From Acanthosoma haemorrhoidale (lineage: Eukaryota > Arthropoda > Insecta > Hemiptera > Acanthosomatidae), in the NCBI GenBank assembly GCA_930367205.1, contig OV884011.1:118541866-118605865 (forward strand): a DNA stretch of 64,000 bases. The letters are read 5' to 3'. The position numbers and the translations under genes were made by a program. This document shows positions 42,784 through 54,365 of the stretch, one piece after another (position 1 is the first letter of the stretch; every line of letters starts with the position of its first letter). Under the pieces are notes generated by a model. It had not been told where the DNA came from. It was given only the letters and a program-made list of their open reading frames with translations, and searched no databases.

Positions 42784-43013
42784 ACCTCATACTACTGTTT
42801 ATAGGCCGTACTTCAGCTCTAAAATTGTCTCAGAAGGCAACTTACGTGAGCTGGTCACGAGAGAGCCCTAAAGAAGTGAGTGAATCACTTGTTATATTTG
42901 TTTAGGAGTGTAATAAGTGATATCAAACCGAGAAGTTGGCCATATTGGACGACCGATGCACTTGCCTTTACCGGATCACAGATAACATCAAGCAATAGAC
43001 ACCGTAAGCAAGA

Positions 43014-43085
43014 CGGCTCTAGTAGCCGAGAGTCACGACCGGCGACTCATCCCTGGAATTGTTAAGTTCGACTCCCAGCAGCGCA
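43014..43085 (+). ncRNA. tRNA-like stretch, possible SINE head
   Basis: GGCTCTAGTAGCCGAGAGTCACGAC-type sequence with an A-box-like TAGCCGAGAGTC, followed about 30 nt later by AAGTTCGACTCCC, a good B box. It is not a foldable functional tRNA by eye. It may be a tRNA-derived SINE or the 5' untranslated region of the LINE ORF1 remains that follow. No CCA end or tail was defined. Confidence 0.4.
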
Positions 43086-43163
43086 TTTTTTATTAATAAT
43101 AAAGTTAATTTAACTATTGATAAATATTCGTGATATGATAAAATTCGATATTATCAGCAGTTC

Positions 43164-44130
43164 ATGTCACAAAATAAAAAAAAAAGATCAAGATCACTAT
43201 CACTAGGGCTAACTTCGAGACCATCACCTGTAAAGCGAAAACCAAGACGTTCAAATAGGAATGTACATACAAATAACCTCTCCTCTGCAGCTAGAATTAT
43301 GTTATATATTAGCTCCATGGAAGAGATACCGCCACAGGCCAGCACATCCTAAAAGAAATCGCCATAGAATCGACTTTGTTCCCGCCTAACACCTTTAAGA
43401 TGTTGAAAAATATTCAAGCTGATAAAATGGAAGTGAAAACATCAACACAGCCCAAGCCGTATGCTGTATTCGTACGTAATATAAGCAACTTTAAATTACT
43501 ATGCTCACAAATGAGTAAAATGGTAGGTACGGGAAAATATACGTGCCTCAAAAGGTCACAGGGCAGTAAAATCTCTCCGGACACTCCCGATACTTATCGG
43601 GCCATTATTAAGTATTTGGAAGAAAGCAATGCTGCACTTCCATACTTATCAACTGAAACAAGAACGATCGCTCCGAGTAGTGATCAGACATTTGCATCCG
43701 ACCACACCAGCTGATGGAATAGAACACGAACTCTCAGCTCTCGGATTCAAAGTTCACCAAATAACAAACGTGTTACGCGAGGATAGGCAATAAGATGAAT
43801 CAATGAAAACGGCGTTACCAATGCTCTTTGTCGATCTCGAGCGAACACCTGGAGTAGAGAAGATATACCATCTAACACACCAATATTACACTAGAATACT
43901 ACAGAATAATACAGGTCGAAAAACCGTATCCCAAACGCGACATCGTCCAGTGCCACAAGTGTCAGGCATATGGGCGTACTGTCACCACTCTCCCAGGCGT
44001 ATAAAGTGCAATGAGTAGCACAAAAGTGAATTGTGCAAGAAGCCCCTAAAACCGCCTGCTGCGTGCTGTGCCAATAAGGCCACCGGGTCAACTACAAGAA
44101 CTGCGACGCTTAGAAAATCCTCAAGTCTAG
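43164..44130 (+). pseudogene. Jockey-group LINE ORF1 (Gag-like), broken
   Basis: Pieces in several frames are colinear with ORF1 proteins of Jockey-type LINEs. There is a basic start (SQNKKKRSRSLSLG at 43164), PYAVFVRNISNFKLL near 43460, and an RVVIRHLHPTTPADGIEHEL-like block near 43675. LPMLFVDLE follows near 43815 and DIVQCHKCQAYG near 43940, the first zinc knuckle. The remains of a further Cys-rich knuckle are near 44030-44080. ORF1 proteins bind element RNA. Multiple stops and frameshifts make this a fossil. No endonuclease or RT of the same element follows, so it was cut off or deleted. Confidence 0.75.
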
Positions 44131-45179
44131 AAGCGAGCAACGTCGTCGGCCAGAATAAGAGAAAACAGCCACAGGTAGCTCAAGAAGTGTCCCAGCAAAA
44201 ATTTGAGGCCTTCTGTCTCTTTTGGCAAACAGATTTATTAAAAGGTTTCATTGAAATTACCAGTGACTTAAATATCCTGAATTATAAATGTGTATTTCCA
44301 TTCAGGGCAGGTGGAATATGTTGTAACTCTCACCAATAGCAACTTCAAAATTTACAATGTTTAGCTTAATCGGGAAATAAAAGAGCGACAGGCAAACCAT
44401 AAAATCATTGTTTAGGCTATTAAAATATCCAAGAAGGTCAAGTTTATAATTTACAATGGCGTCGTAGTGTATAGATGCTATGCGAATGTTTTAGAAAAAG
44501 CTATTTTAGTTGAAAAAAAATTTTAGTTTTAACATGTGTACATGCTTACATACAGTTTATATTATAAATGGGAATGGACCAAATATTTATGTTATCCGTC
44601 TGGTACCTTGTGATAAAAAAACTAACAGAATCGGGCCACCTCACCGTAATTACGTGTTAATAAAATAACATGCGACCTGCAGATTTTCATTTTTTATTAA
44701 TAATAAAAATATTCCATAGGGATCAGCTGAATGGCGGTCTGCCCTCATTGACGATCGTTCCTGGATTCATGGGGGACCAGTCTTGCATGGGGGCCTGGCA
44801 AGGTCAGAGTAGCTTCATTATCCTCCATCGCTTCCTAACTCTTCGCTACGAGATGCTCATTGGTGGGGATGCTAAGACTTCTTAATTTCTTCTTGAGCTT
44901 CTTTGACAAGCTCCTTCAGAAACTAACTCCTGCCTGGTCCTCTGTATTCCGGTGATTGACCCTTTGTCATTGTGACGTGTGTACCGATAAGGGCAGAATC
45001 TAGAAGGGGGTCCAGGAGGTGCTGACACTCACCGATTGACACGCATAATAGATTTGGTGGCTCTTAACTCACTCTTAATGCTGGAAGACTGGTGCTTAGT
45101 AATTAACTAAAAGCTAAGAAAAGAATAAAATTTACTACCTAAAACCAAACTTCCTCCAGAATGGGCAACCGGCTATAGC
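44131..45179. other. Unassigned sequence between LINE ORF1 and piggyBac remains
   Basis: 44131-44340 may still be the tail of the ORF1 fossil (QQKFEAFCLFWQTDLL). 44700-45080 is less AT-rich than its surroundings (CATGGGGGACCAGTCTTGC, GGTCCAGGAGGTGCTGAC) and looks like decayed transposon sequence of unknown type. The N-terminal part of the piggyBac transposase would be expected just upstream of 45183 but was not recognised. Confidence 0.35.
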
Positions 45180-45182
45180 CGT

Positions 45183-46425
45183 CGTGCACATTGTAATCAA
45201 TAAAAAAAATCGACACTTGTTTACTGATAATCCTCTTTACTATTCACCAATATTTGCGTGCACTATGACGGGTCGCCGGTTTGATCAGCTACTACGATGC
45301 ATCAATGGACATTATACTGGACATGTTTACAGCAGTACCCAAGAATTAAACAAAATTTACTCCAAACTCCAGCCAATTCTAGTTAATTTTCAAGCAGCAT
45401 ATTCACCGTCAAAAGCACTTTCATTGGATGAATCACTTTGGTGTTTCGAGGTCGGCTAAGTTTGCGACAATATATAAAAGGGAAAAAAGCAAGATATGAC
45501 ATAAAACTATTTGAACATAATACGCCGGACGGATATGTTCTAAATTTTGAAATCTATCAAGGAAAATCAGACAATATACAGGAAACATGAAAAACAAGTA
45601 GTCTTGTTTTACGGTTAATGCAGCCATATTTGAGTAAAGGACATCATCTCTTTATAGACAATTTTTACAACAGTATCGCGCTGTCAAAAGAGCTGCTAAA
45701 ACATAAAACACACACAACCGGAACGCTTCGTTCTAACAGAAAAGGTAATCCGAAAGAAGTAACATCAAAAAAGTTAAAAAAGGGCGAACATATATGGCGT
45801 AGACGAGGTCAAATTTATGTATCGAAATGGCGAGATAAACGGGTCGTTTTGTCCATGACAACAAATCATCATCCGGAAATGGTGGAAGTTACTCACAAAT
45901 TTGGACAAAAAAAGAATAAACCAAATGATATAGCTGAATACTATTTGAATATGTCAGGAGTTGACAGATGTGATCAAATGATTTCCTATTATTCGCCGCC
46001 ACGAAAATCCATTAGATGGTATAAAAAACGTCTTTTTCATCTTTTAGACCTATGCGTTTGGAATTCCTACTTTATCTATCGACAGTTTCATAAATCAACG
46101 ACATTAATACAGTTTAGAGATTTGCTAATACAATCACTGATCGCACTACCTAATACTGAGATTTCTGGAAAGAATTTAGCGGCATTAACATCTACTCGTG
46201 GTCGACCGAACAAATAAATTCATTACCACTGACATCCACAAATTGTACACAACAACATTTCTTGGAAAAGATACCTCCACCTGTTGATTTTCAGCGTAAA
46301 ACTTACTTTTTACGTTGCAGACAATGTTCGACCAACCAAATTAGAAAAGAAACGTCATATAGATGTAAAACTTGTCCGCATAAACCACCATTGTGCCCAG
46401 AGTGCTTTGAATCCTATCATTTATA
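45183..46425 (+). pseudogene. piggyBac-type transposase, broken
   Basis: Three frame segments are colinear with piggyBac/PGBD4-like transposases: FACTMTGRRFDQLLRC (45260), then LSLDESLW near 45420 with the first catalytic Asp. After a frameshift near 45445 come GRLSLRQYIKGKKARY and DGYVLNFEIYQGK. After an in-frame TGA at 45588-45590 comes HHLFIDNFYNS near 45645 (second Asp), and MSGVDRCDQMISYY near 45955 (third Asp). After the stop at 46217 another frame carries the C-terminal cysteine-rich zinc domain (CRQC ... CKTCPHKPPLCPEC, 46316-46411). All three DDD residues are present, but there are at least two frameshifts, one nonsense codon and a missing N-terminus. Confidence 0.9.
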
Positions 46426-46471
46426 ATGCTTTCTTATATGTATGTAATTTGTTTCCTGAATTAATTTTTTA

Positions 46472-48305
46472 TCGGAGGAATTTGCTCTGCATCTTACCCA
46501 TACTTTCACACCTCACCTTTCTCATCAAAGCCATACTCACAGCACAACTGTGGAAGATTTCTTCACTTCACCTATTCCTCTCTCTCTTCCACCAAAAGCC
46601 GTTAATCCCTCTGAGGTCAAATACCTTCTGAAAAACTTACCTTACCGAAAATCCCCTGGATATGATCTCCTTACTCCTCAAATTCTCAAACAGCTTCCTC
46701 CTAAAGCCATAATCTTTTTAACCTATATGTACAATTGCATTATCCGAACGACGCACTTTCCTCTCCTCTGGAAACATTCCATTATTGTCCTATTCGCCAA
46801 ACCCGGTAAACCACCCAATGAAGCCTCATCTTACCGTCCAATTAGCCTACTCCCTATCCTCTCAAAAATATTTGAGAAACTCCTACTAAAACGTCTACTT
46901 CCAATTGTTGAATCCAAAAACCTTTTTCCCACACACCAGTTTGGTTTCCGCCAACGACATTCCACTGCTCAACAAGGCCTTCGCGTTGTTGATCACATCT
47001 CCTCAGCCCTTGAAACCAAACAGTATTGCACTGCTGCCTTTCTCGATATAGCTCAAGCTTTTGACAGGGTTTGGCACGCAGGTTTGCTCTACAAGCTCAA
47101 AAGATATTTACCACAGACCCTTTTCCTAATCCTACAGTCCTACCTTTCAAACCGCTTCTTCCAAGTCCGCTGTGGTTTAGAATACTCTAACTACTATCCC
47201 ATAAGTGCAGGAGTTCCACAGGGCAGTGTCCTGGGCCCCATCCTCTATAACCTATACACCGCTGATGTCCCCTCTACTCCCAATACCTTCTTGGCCACAT
47301 TTGCAGATGACACTGCAGTCTTGTCATCCCATCCAGACCCCGACATAGCATCCCATAACCTTCAAAAACACCTTGACGAGATCGAGTATTGGTGCAATCA
47401 ATGGCGGATCAAAGTTAATGAAGCAAAATGCTCCCACATTACCTTCACCCTTTGTCGCAAGTCTTGTCCACTAGTTTATTTTAATTCTATTCCTCTCCCT
47501 GTATCCGAGACAGTACGGTACTTAGGCTTCCATCTTGACAAACGACTGACCTGGAACCCACATACGAGACTAAAAAGACAAGAACTAAACAGACGCTTTG
47601 GACAACTGTACAGACTACTTCAAAGGACATCCCATCTCTCAATAGAAAATAAACTACTAATCTACAAAGTTATACTTAAACCAATCTGGACATACGGAAT
47701 AGAGCTATGGGGGACAGCAAAAAAGTCGAACATCAAGCGTATCCAATCCTTTCAATCAAAAGTCCTGAGAACAATAGTAAATGCCCCTTATTATGTCAGC
47801 AACAAAACCCTTCATAACGACCTTAACATACCCTACATTCTAGAACTCATCCCTTCCAAGTTTATGAAATTCCACAGTAGCCTTTCCAACCACCCTAATC
47901 CTGTAGCACAGTCAATGCACTGCGCCACTCATCCTCCTCCTCGGAGACTGAAACGGCAGTGGCCTCGTGACCTGCTGACAGTGGGAGTCCTGGCAATGGC
48001 AAGTTTCTCCAATCATGTCCTGAGCGTCTGTGGCTCTCGCGCTCTTAGTCAGCCTCCACTGGCTAGTATCCGGTGACGCGGCTGACGGAGGAGCGTGGGG
48101 GACTTGACTGGACTTGACTGGAAGACTCCGCTTTCTCTTCGTGGTGGATTTGGGGGGTCTCTGGGCTGTCTGTAAATATTGTATGAATGAGCGAGTGAAT
48201 GATGAACTGTAAATATGGTATGAATGAGAGCATTTATCTTAATTACTTATTGCCTTATAAAAGGCAGATTGTAATTTTAGCAAAATAAAGGAATTTACAA
48301 TTAAT
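46472..48305 (+). mobile_element. Jockey-like LINE, 5'-truncated, inserted in the piggyBac relic
   Basis: The same family as 29104-31972 in the opposite orientation. The target duplication TGAATTAATTTTT(T)A is at 46457-46471 and 48306-48319 (one T differs). It is truncated within ORF2 at 46472 and ends after CAAAATAAAGGAATTTACAATTAA, with no long poly(A). Very similar to the other copy in the shared region, so the family was recently active. Confidence 0.92.
46474..48076 (+). pseudogene. Jockey-like LINE reverse transcriptase, 5'-truncated but open
   Basis: Open through about 530 codons without a start codon of its own. RT blocks: KSPGYDLLTPQIL, SSYRPISLLPILSKIFEKLL, FGFRQRHSTAQQ, AFLDIAQAFDRVWH, GVPQGSVLGPILYN, FADDTAVLSSH (catalytic DD) and VRYLGFHLDKRLTW. 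The C-terminal region WTYGIELWG ... SFQSKVLRTIVNAPYYVSN is complete here and missing from the 29.5-kb copy. The natural stop is TGA at 48074-48076, followed by a 3' untranslated region with one and a half copies of the ATTCACTCGCTCATTCATAC-type repeat. The endonuclease is lost by truncation. Confidence 0.92.
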
Positions 48306-48319
48306 TGAATTAATTTTTA

Positions 48320-49008
48320 TTTCATTTTTACTATTTTATAAACAAAATAAATTACAAATGATAATTTTGTTTCAAACTGATTTTCTTGTGTTAAGTTTAC
48401 ACCTATTTACTCTCTTTTATTCATAGGAATCATTTTGAATTAGTAAAGCAAATCCCGTATAGTTGTCACGACGGTCATAGCCGTCGTTTGCTCCGGGAAG
48501 AGAAAAAATGACATGATGAGCAAATTACGGTTATAGCAGTCGACAGTTTTTTTTGGAAAAACTGTGGCCAAATGTGATAATTTTCACTTCCAAACATACA
48601 ACTTACACTCGATTTCATTGGCTGTTGAAAAAAAAAAATGTGTTTCTGAGCACGATTGTCACATTAAAAGTGTGCGGCAACGTGTTAAATAGGGCCGGAT
48701 ACTAAGCACCCTACTCTCAATATCAATGCCCCTCGAGTGTCTCCCATATATCATGACCACGACCATGTCTAGCCCCAAAAAAACATTACATGTATATTTG
48801 CTGGAGCTATAGACTTTGAGAATTAGATTTAAGCAAGTGCATCAAAATACTATGGATAATTATGTAGAAAGACCTTTATTTTTTTAGCAAGCTACACGGT
48901 CATTGTTAAGTGCTGTATAAATAAATTAAAACAACTTCGTAAAACATTTTCCCCAAAAATAATAAATGGAATAAAAACTGCAATGGAATAGCCGATAAAT
49001 AAAAATTA
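48320..49008. other. End of piggyBac relic and AT-rich intron
   Basis: 48320-48688 is assigned to the piggyBac 3' flank; it contains TCACGACGGTCATAGCCGTCG. From 48689 to 49008 nothing was recognised. Confidence 0.45.
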
Positions 49009-49012
49009 TAAA

Positions 49013-49678
49013 TGTCGGGTCGTCACTAGGGGGGTGCCTGGTCACGACAAGCCTTACTGACAAGTGAGGAATGTTTGAGTTTATAACCTAGACAATCATT
49101 TCATGACGGCATTACTATCTGACTCCATTTTTGATAGGTATGTGCCCCGACAAAGCACTATGTTCATGAGAAGAGGTACAGAGGTTTTTCATAAAGAATT
49201 AGTCAAGTTTTAAGAGTTCGAGCGGAAGCCACGCGTCAACGAGTAGAGGTCACAAGAGACTGATTTACAGGGGGCTAGGAGCACGCCCTGAGTACCCTCC
49301 CCAGCCTTGTCTACTGGGGGAGGCTGGGCTGACAAGGGTTGCTTAGGCCTGCGGGCGGTTCCCACATGTGATGAGGTACCCGCGACCGACGCCTAATTAC
49401 CCGGCCAGCCCAGTCCCCTGTTAGAGGCTGCAAAAGGATTGCTTAGTACCAGCGGTTTCCCTCATATGGTGAGCTACCTGCGACTGACAGCTGGTAACCC
49501 CTATCGTGTGACTATTTGGCCCTTTTTTATTGCTTCCCACATTTACAATGATTTATATTTTGTTCATGTTATTTACATGTGTCTAAAATACATTTAGTTC
49601 ATGTTATTTACGTTTGCTTACAATATATACACAATAGAGTATAGGGTGATTTATCTTATGTAGTTAGCGGTCGCTACA
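49013..49678. mobile_element. Solo LTR, TGTCGGG family, copy 2
   Basis: 666 bp, TGTCGGGTCGTCAC...GGTCGCTACA. It is flanked by TAAA on both sides (49009-49012 and 49679-49682). It shares the start, the ATCTGACTCCAT block, and the terminal block CAATAGAGTATAGGGTGATT with copy 3 at 60669. It is shorter than copies 1 and 3, lacking part of the middle. It lies 370 bp upstream of the TBC1D30-like exon at 50050. Confidence 0.85.
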
Positions 49679-49682
49679 TAAA

Positions 49683-50049
49683 TAAATCGCAGTAAAGAGA
49701 CAAAATTAAGCTTACAATGCCCTATATAAAAGCGGTTTTTGTTGTTGGGTTTGTACCTCTTTTGGTCAGTCAAAGAGTTGTGGGGGGGGGTGTAATAAAG
49801 TCCACCTGTAGTCCTCTGATCTAATTTGAACAATCTAGTTTATTTTTTCTTATCTTTGGACTATTGGTATTCCCTTATTGATATTTGGGCTTACACTATT
49901 GACAAATGTGATAATTTTTATTAGCTGATGATTAATAATTTTTAACTGCAACACGTTCAAATCTTATTTCATTCATAGATTCCATTGAAAACAAATTATA
50001 AATAATGTGGTTTTATTCCAATTTTAATTTATGTTTTTGTTTTTCTTAG
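49683..50049. other. Intron 3' end before the exon at 50050
   Basis: AT-rich with a polypyrimidine-rich acceptor TTTTTGTTTTTCTTAG immediately before the exon. Confidence 0.7.
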
Positions 50050-50115
50050 GGCTTGAACATGCTTGCAGCGTTGATACTACAGGTCATGCAGGGTTGTCAA
50101 GCAGCAACAGTTAAG
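50050..50115 (+). CDS. TBC1D30-like exon after the glutamine finger
   Basis: A 66-bp exon between TTCTTAG and GTAAAA, phase 0 at both ends, giving GLNMLAALILQVMQGC and QAATVK. It continues the TBC helix directly after YCQ. The three exons join seamlessly (42 + 40 + 22 residues), which supports a real transcript across 37 kb. The following exon, expected to start with a hydrophobic IMIYLID-like helix, was not found before 64000. Confidence 0.9.
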
Positions 50116-50548
50116 GTAAAATAATTTAAATAATAGGTTTATACGATTCTAGTCGTGTGTTCCCGCTTTTGTTCAATTATAGTTTTAAAAATCAATAGAA
50201 AAAATTACGAAAGCTTTAATGGAATTTTGGTTGTTTTAGTTATATTAAACATCATTAATGATGTATTTAGAAATAGGAGTCTAATTTCACGTACATAATA
50301 TTACGCGTACGTAATAAATATTATTCTAATATATTTATTGGGTTATTAAAGTTAATGTAATGTGCCAACTTATGTTTGTTTAGGGTTCTTCTCCGAAAAC
50401 AAATAAAATCTTCATTCCCTAAATAGCCTGAATCTCTCAGACCAATAAACTTACTCGATTCACCGAGGAATCCTACGTGGGTTTTGAAGCGTAATTTACC
50501 AGTACCAAAAACGCTAGAGCTATTAGGAATAGTTAGCTCAACAAGCTT

Positions 50549-50690
50549 TTTTTTTTAGGTCAAAACCTCTTTATACACTTTTACATATTTGCAAAGTTTA
50601 GGATCTACTATGAATTCGTAAACCTAAATTCCACATAGTGCTTCTTGTATTTACTGTATCTACGCTACTTTTGATGCGGTTTCTGAGGGT
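50549..50690 (-). mobile_element. Possible LINE 3' end
   Basis: T run then AGGTCAAAACCTCTTTATA, similar to the tail end of the LINE at 26670-26705 (T run, TTTCAAAACCTCTTTATTG). On the minus strand this reads as a conserved 3' end with TATAAAGAGGTTTTG before poly(A). The extent of the fragment is a guess. Confidence 0.35.
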
Positions 50691-53230
50691 ACGATAACGC
50701 TACTAATGATGATTGGGAAGAAGTTGGTGATTATTTAATCTTAATGACATTAATGTGGCTAACATTATTGCTTATATCTTTGGCTTAATAAATTAATTTG
50801 TTTAAGGCTGGTGTTTTTGGTAAGAGCTTATCAACAATAACAACTTACAAACAATAAGTTCTCGCTAGTAAAATTGATAGTCAATAGTCACCGCTATTGC
50901 TAACACAATTCAAGATCAGAATAGCCCATAAAACCACCGAATAAAAGAGAATGAATACGAACAGGTCAAAACAATCTGGATTTTTTACAATTAATAATTG
51001 CTGCAATTTTTAACCAAGTTATAATAAACTTATAATTCATTGTAGGCCTATATTGACATTCGTTTAAATATGTGAAGCATATGTTGATGTGCATCAGCAG
51101 ATGCCTCATTCCGTACATCGCCACGCCAACACAAGAGAGGCACTGCTCTGTGAAATGAATGCAAATCAGAAGCGACTGTTACAGTATATATGCAAAAGGA
51201 GAAGGGAATGGGAAGCCGAACTGATCAATTACAAAGTTGTATGGGATTGCAGCAACAGATACTAATGAATGCATTTGTTCGCAATCAGTCTTCCCTTTAT
51301 AAATAATCACAGTATGTTCATATGCTTCTGTTAGCATTCGAAAGCAATGAATTTTCTAAGCTGCAATCTGAGAGGATAAGGAGGGAACCAGTATTTTTTG
51401 TGACAAGGAAGAAGGATGTGAATATTTCCTTATTGAAGAAGTTTTTTTTGTTAATCAAATAGATATAAAAGTCAGTAAGATTAAAACCATTGTCAGCATA
51501 TAATACACGAATTGAATTGTTATTTATGTTTAAAAAATATACCAATTACGCAATAATATGACTAGCTCTGAACTCAGAGGCCAATGATAATCTTAATTTA
51601 AAGCGATTCCCAACTGTTACGGCCAGACATGTTGAATTTGTTAAAGAACATATATTACTGTGAAATTCCGGACGCCCATTTTTCTAAGTTGGCAACAAAG
51701 TTCAAAAATCCTCAATAAAAGGTTTTCCAAGAAGATCCGAAATCTATTTAACCAGGTTCCCTATCGGAAAGTAGTGTGTTCTGCCTACTCACCTGACAGT
51801 TCTCATTCAGATAAATACCAACATGCTGTATTTCAATAAGTTTAACATAAAAAAAAAAAAATGAGTATAATGAATAATCTTAAAATCCTAACTTTGATTG
51901 AATGATGTGAATTTTGTGACAATATCATTATAGAAAGTTTGACCTTCATACAAGTAAACATAAATTAAAATACCTATGTTGTGTTGTGTTGTGTGGATTA
52001 CGTTAATATATATCTACATTCAAAAGAATAATACTGTACAGATATCAACAAAGGGATGAGTAAAAGTTTAATAATATCCCAATAAATAATATACATTAGA
52101 TAAGTCAAAGTTTCTCAATGCATACGCATAAATTAACTTAATACAGTATAACCACAATGCCGTAAATAAAAAATTTATAAAATGAAATTGAGCTAATTTC
52201 AGTTTCCATTTCAAGCCATAATTCCAGCAAATAAACTAGGATGAGCGATGCACAAGGGTTCCAGATAAAAGACTAGGGATAAGATTCAAAAACCCTTAAT
52301 TAACAACGGTGTGGAGATTTATCCCAACATTCTGACTTGAAGACCGCAGTTCAAGTAAATATACCACATAATTATATAATATTACATCTGATTAATTATA
52401 TTCAAGGTGCCTTCGGCATCTATCCGTGATTCAAGAGGATAAATGAAGTTTCTCGTATTTTTCATATTTTAAAGAAGGTATGTGAGTGGCAGGAGTCGAA
52501 AGAAAACAAATTTACAAGAAAATTTATTTATTCATACATACTAGATAACTGTATCTCTAGCCAATTGACCACTTTAGGATATATGGTTCCCCAAGACATT
52601 ACAAAAACAAGACATATAGTGGTCGGCCGAAAGGAATCCTGTTACTGGTAATTTAGTAATTTGTCACTACTATACAAAACAAAATATCTACCTACCCTGT
52701 ACTTCTTCTCCAACAAACTGGATTCTTCAATCAAACTGTATAAAACCATCGGACCTTATATTACGTTGTTCTCGTCCAGGCCAGAAAACGGTTCCCTGCC
52801 GATTGTTGCAGAGAATAGCCATAGCGACGATCTTCAGCTCACCTGTGTTATTAATGTAACCAAGTGGGGCAGTTCGTTTCACCTCGGTCTTCAAGATGCT
52901 GCTTCTAGAGATTTTACAAGATAACCGGGGCCAAGTGTGCCGGTTAGATGTTGGCTCAAGTTTGCATTAAGTCTGGCCAAGGCCCAGAATACAATTCCTT
53001 CAGATAAGATCGACGAAGCTGGCACAATCCTATAATTCGAGGATAAACAAGAACGAAACGGGTCGTTTGCATGCAAAATAATAGTATCAATTTGTAATAA
53101 TTTTGCAAATATCGGTTATTTGGAAATATGTAACTATAAAACCTCCAATACGAATAGCGAGGAATGGAGAGTTCTTCCTGGTGACTAACAGTGAAATCTA
53201 CAGGAAATCACCGCCTCTTGAAGGACCCAG
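50691..53230. other. Intron sequence with one short coding-like frame
   Basis: Mostly AT-rich. At 51101-51265 a plus-strand frame of 54 codons from ATG to TAA has protein-like content (REALLCEMNANQKRLLQYIC, then KRRREWEAELINYK) and is preceded by an AG, but it matches no family I recognise. Nothing else was identified. Confidence 0.35.
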
Positions 53231-54365
53231 TGACAAGAATCGGTGAGTCGCTGGGAAACCAAGTAGGAACTTCCCAGACTTGTTTCATCTTGGAACTCGT
53301 TAATGGCCGTGAAGTTAACAACAGTGGCGCCTGGTGTAAAAATGTTAAAGCGGTCAAATGCTCCCGAATTCTTTTTAAATATTACTCAAGAAGGTTTACG
53401 TTATAATTCGTTCGGTGTGTGATAGAAACGGCGTTTACCATTAAACCACATCTCATGTAGAATAGCAATGAATTACTAATTCTAGGTATTCGTGAGTTAC
53501 ATAAGTCATTTATTTGCTTGATACTCTTAAGCATTTTCTATACATCCTTGTATATAAGTAAATTCACAAATAAAGTCATTATCTTTGAATGCTTAGAACA
53601 GTATAGAACTGCTTTAAATCAACTTGTGCAAAATGAAATCGTTTAGAGTGAAACCTTTTATACTCAACAAGTGGTCCTTTCGATTACAACGGTCTGCTAA
53701 TTTATGTTGTTGTAACAAGTTAAACAATTGGGCATACAGATTAGAATTGCATTGTTTGTATTACATTATTTATATTAAATTATTTTTTAATGTAATTCCA
53801 CATGAGTAATTATTATTTCAAAACCTTTCACAGATTTATTATTTATAGCAAATATAACGATATAACTTGATTTCTCATTATATGTATGTACTAGTCATAA
53901 AAAAGTGGATAAGTCAAGTTATCTGAAAAATGAGTGAACCATACTTTTGTCTGGGCTCTTTTGTTGTGGCTTAGGACGTGTAAAATTGGTTAAGTATGGT
54001 TCTGTTTCATGAAGAAGTATTTCCAATGTAAACTTTAAGGTAGCTTAATATTGTTCAGTTACTTCATTTGTCCAGTTCTTAAGCCAATAATTTCCACTTA
54101 TCTGTTTTTTCACGACCACCACAGATATATTCAAATGAAAAAAAAAATCTTTTTGATAAAATTACAATCTATATTCACTTGCAATGAAGTAATCGTGGTG
54201 AATTATATTTTTCTTACCGTATTTAAAATGTGAAATTCAAAATCTTTTTACTAAATATTTTCAATATACACAAAAACAATGTGAGCACGTGTAGTAATTT
54301 CCCAAATTCACTCGATAGGCTGTCGTTTTTTTTTTGTGATCAACAATCATTAAATACTGACAGTA
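53231..54365 (+). repeat. Left arm of a 4.1-kb inverted repeat
   Basis: Starts TGACAAGAATCGG and ends AAATACTGACAGTA. It is the inverted counterpart of 56236-57329. It contains about 44 bp near 53610-53660 that the right arm lacks. No recognised gene; the 60-codon frame at 54051-54233 is conserved in the other arm only because the DNA is duplicated. Confidence 0.9.

Larger units (their letters stand above)
45183..48688 (+). mobile_element. piggyBac element relic interrupted by a LINE
   Basis: After removal of the LINE at 46472-48305 the 3' flank continues to GTGTGCGGCAACGTG followed by TTAA at 48685-48688. TTAA is the piggyBac target, and a CACGTTGCCGCAC-type end fits a piggyBac-like terminus, so I place the right end here. 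Subterminal motifs ATAGCCGTCG recur at 45172 and 48478. The left end was not found. The right boundary is inference. Confidence 0.55.

Noticed and set aside
42505..42804. 99-codon frame crossing the hAT end, LTR and TA repeat
   Set aside because: It spans unrelated elements and a run of TA repeat translated as IYIYIY; an accident of junctions.
54051..54233. 60-codon frame present on both arms of the large inverted repeat as a conserved gene
   Set aside because: Its conservation is explained by duplication of the DNA; composition is F/Y/I/K-rich and there is no homologue I recognise.
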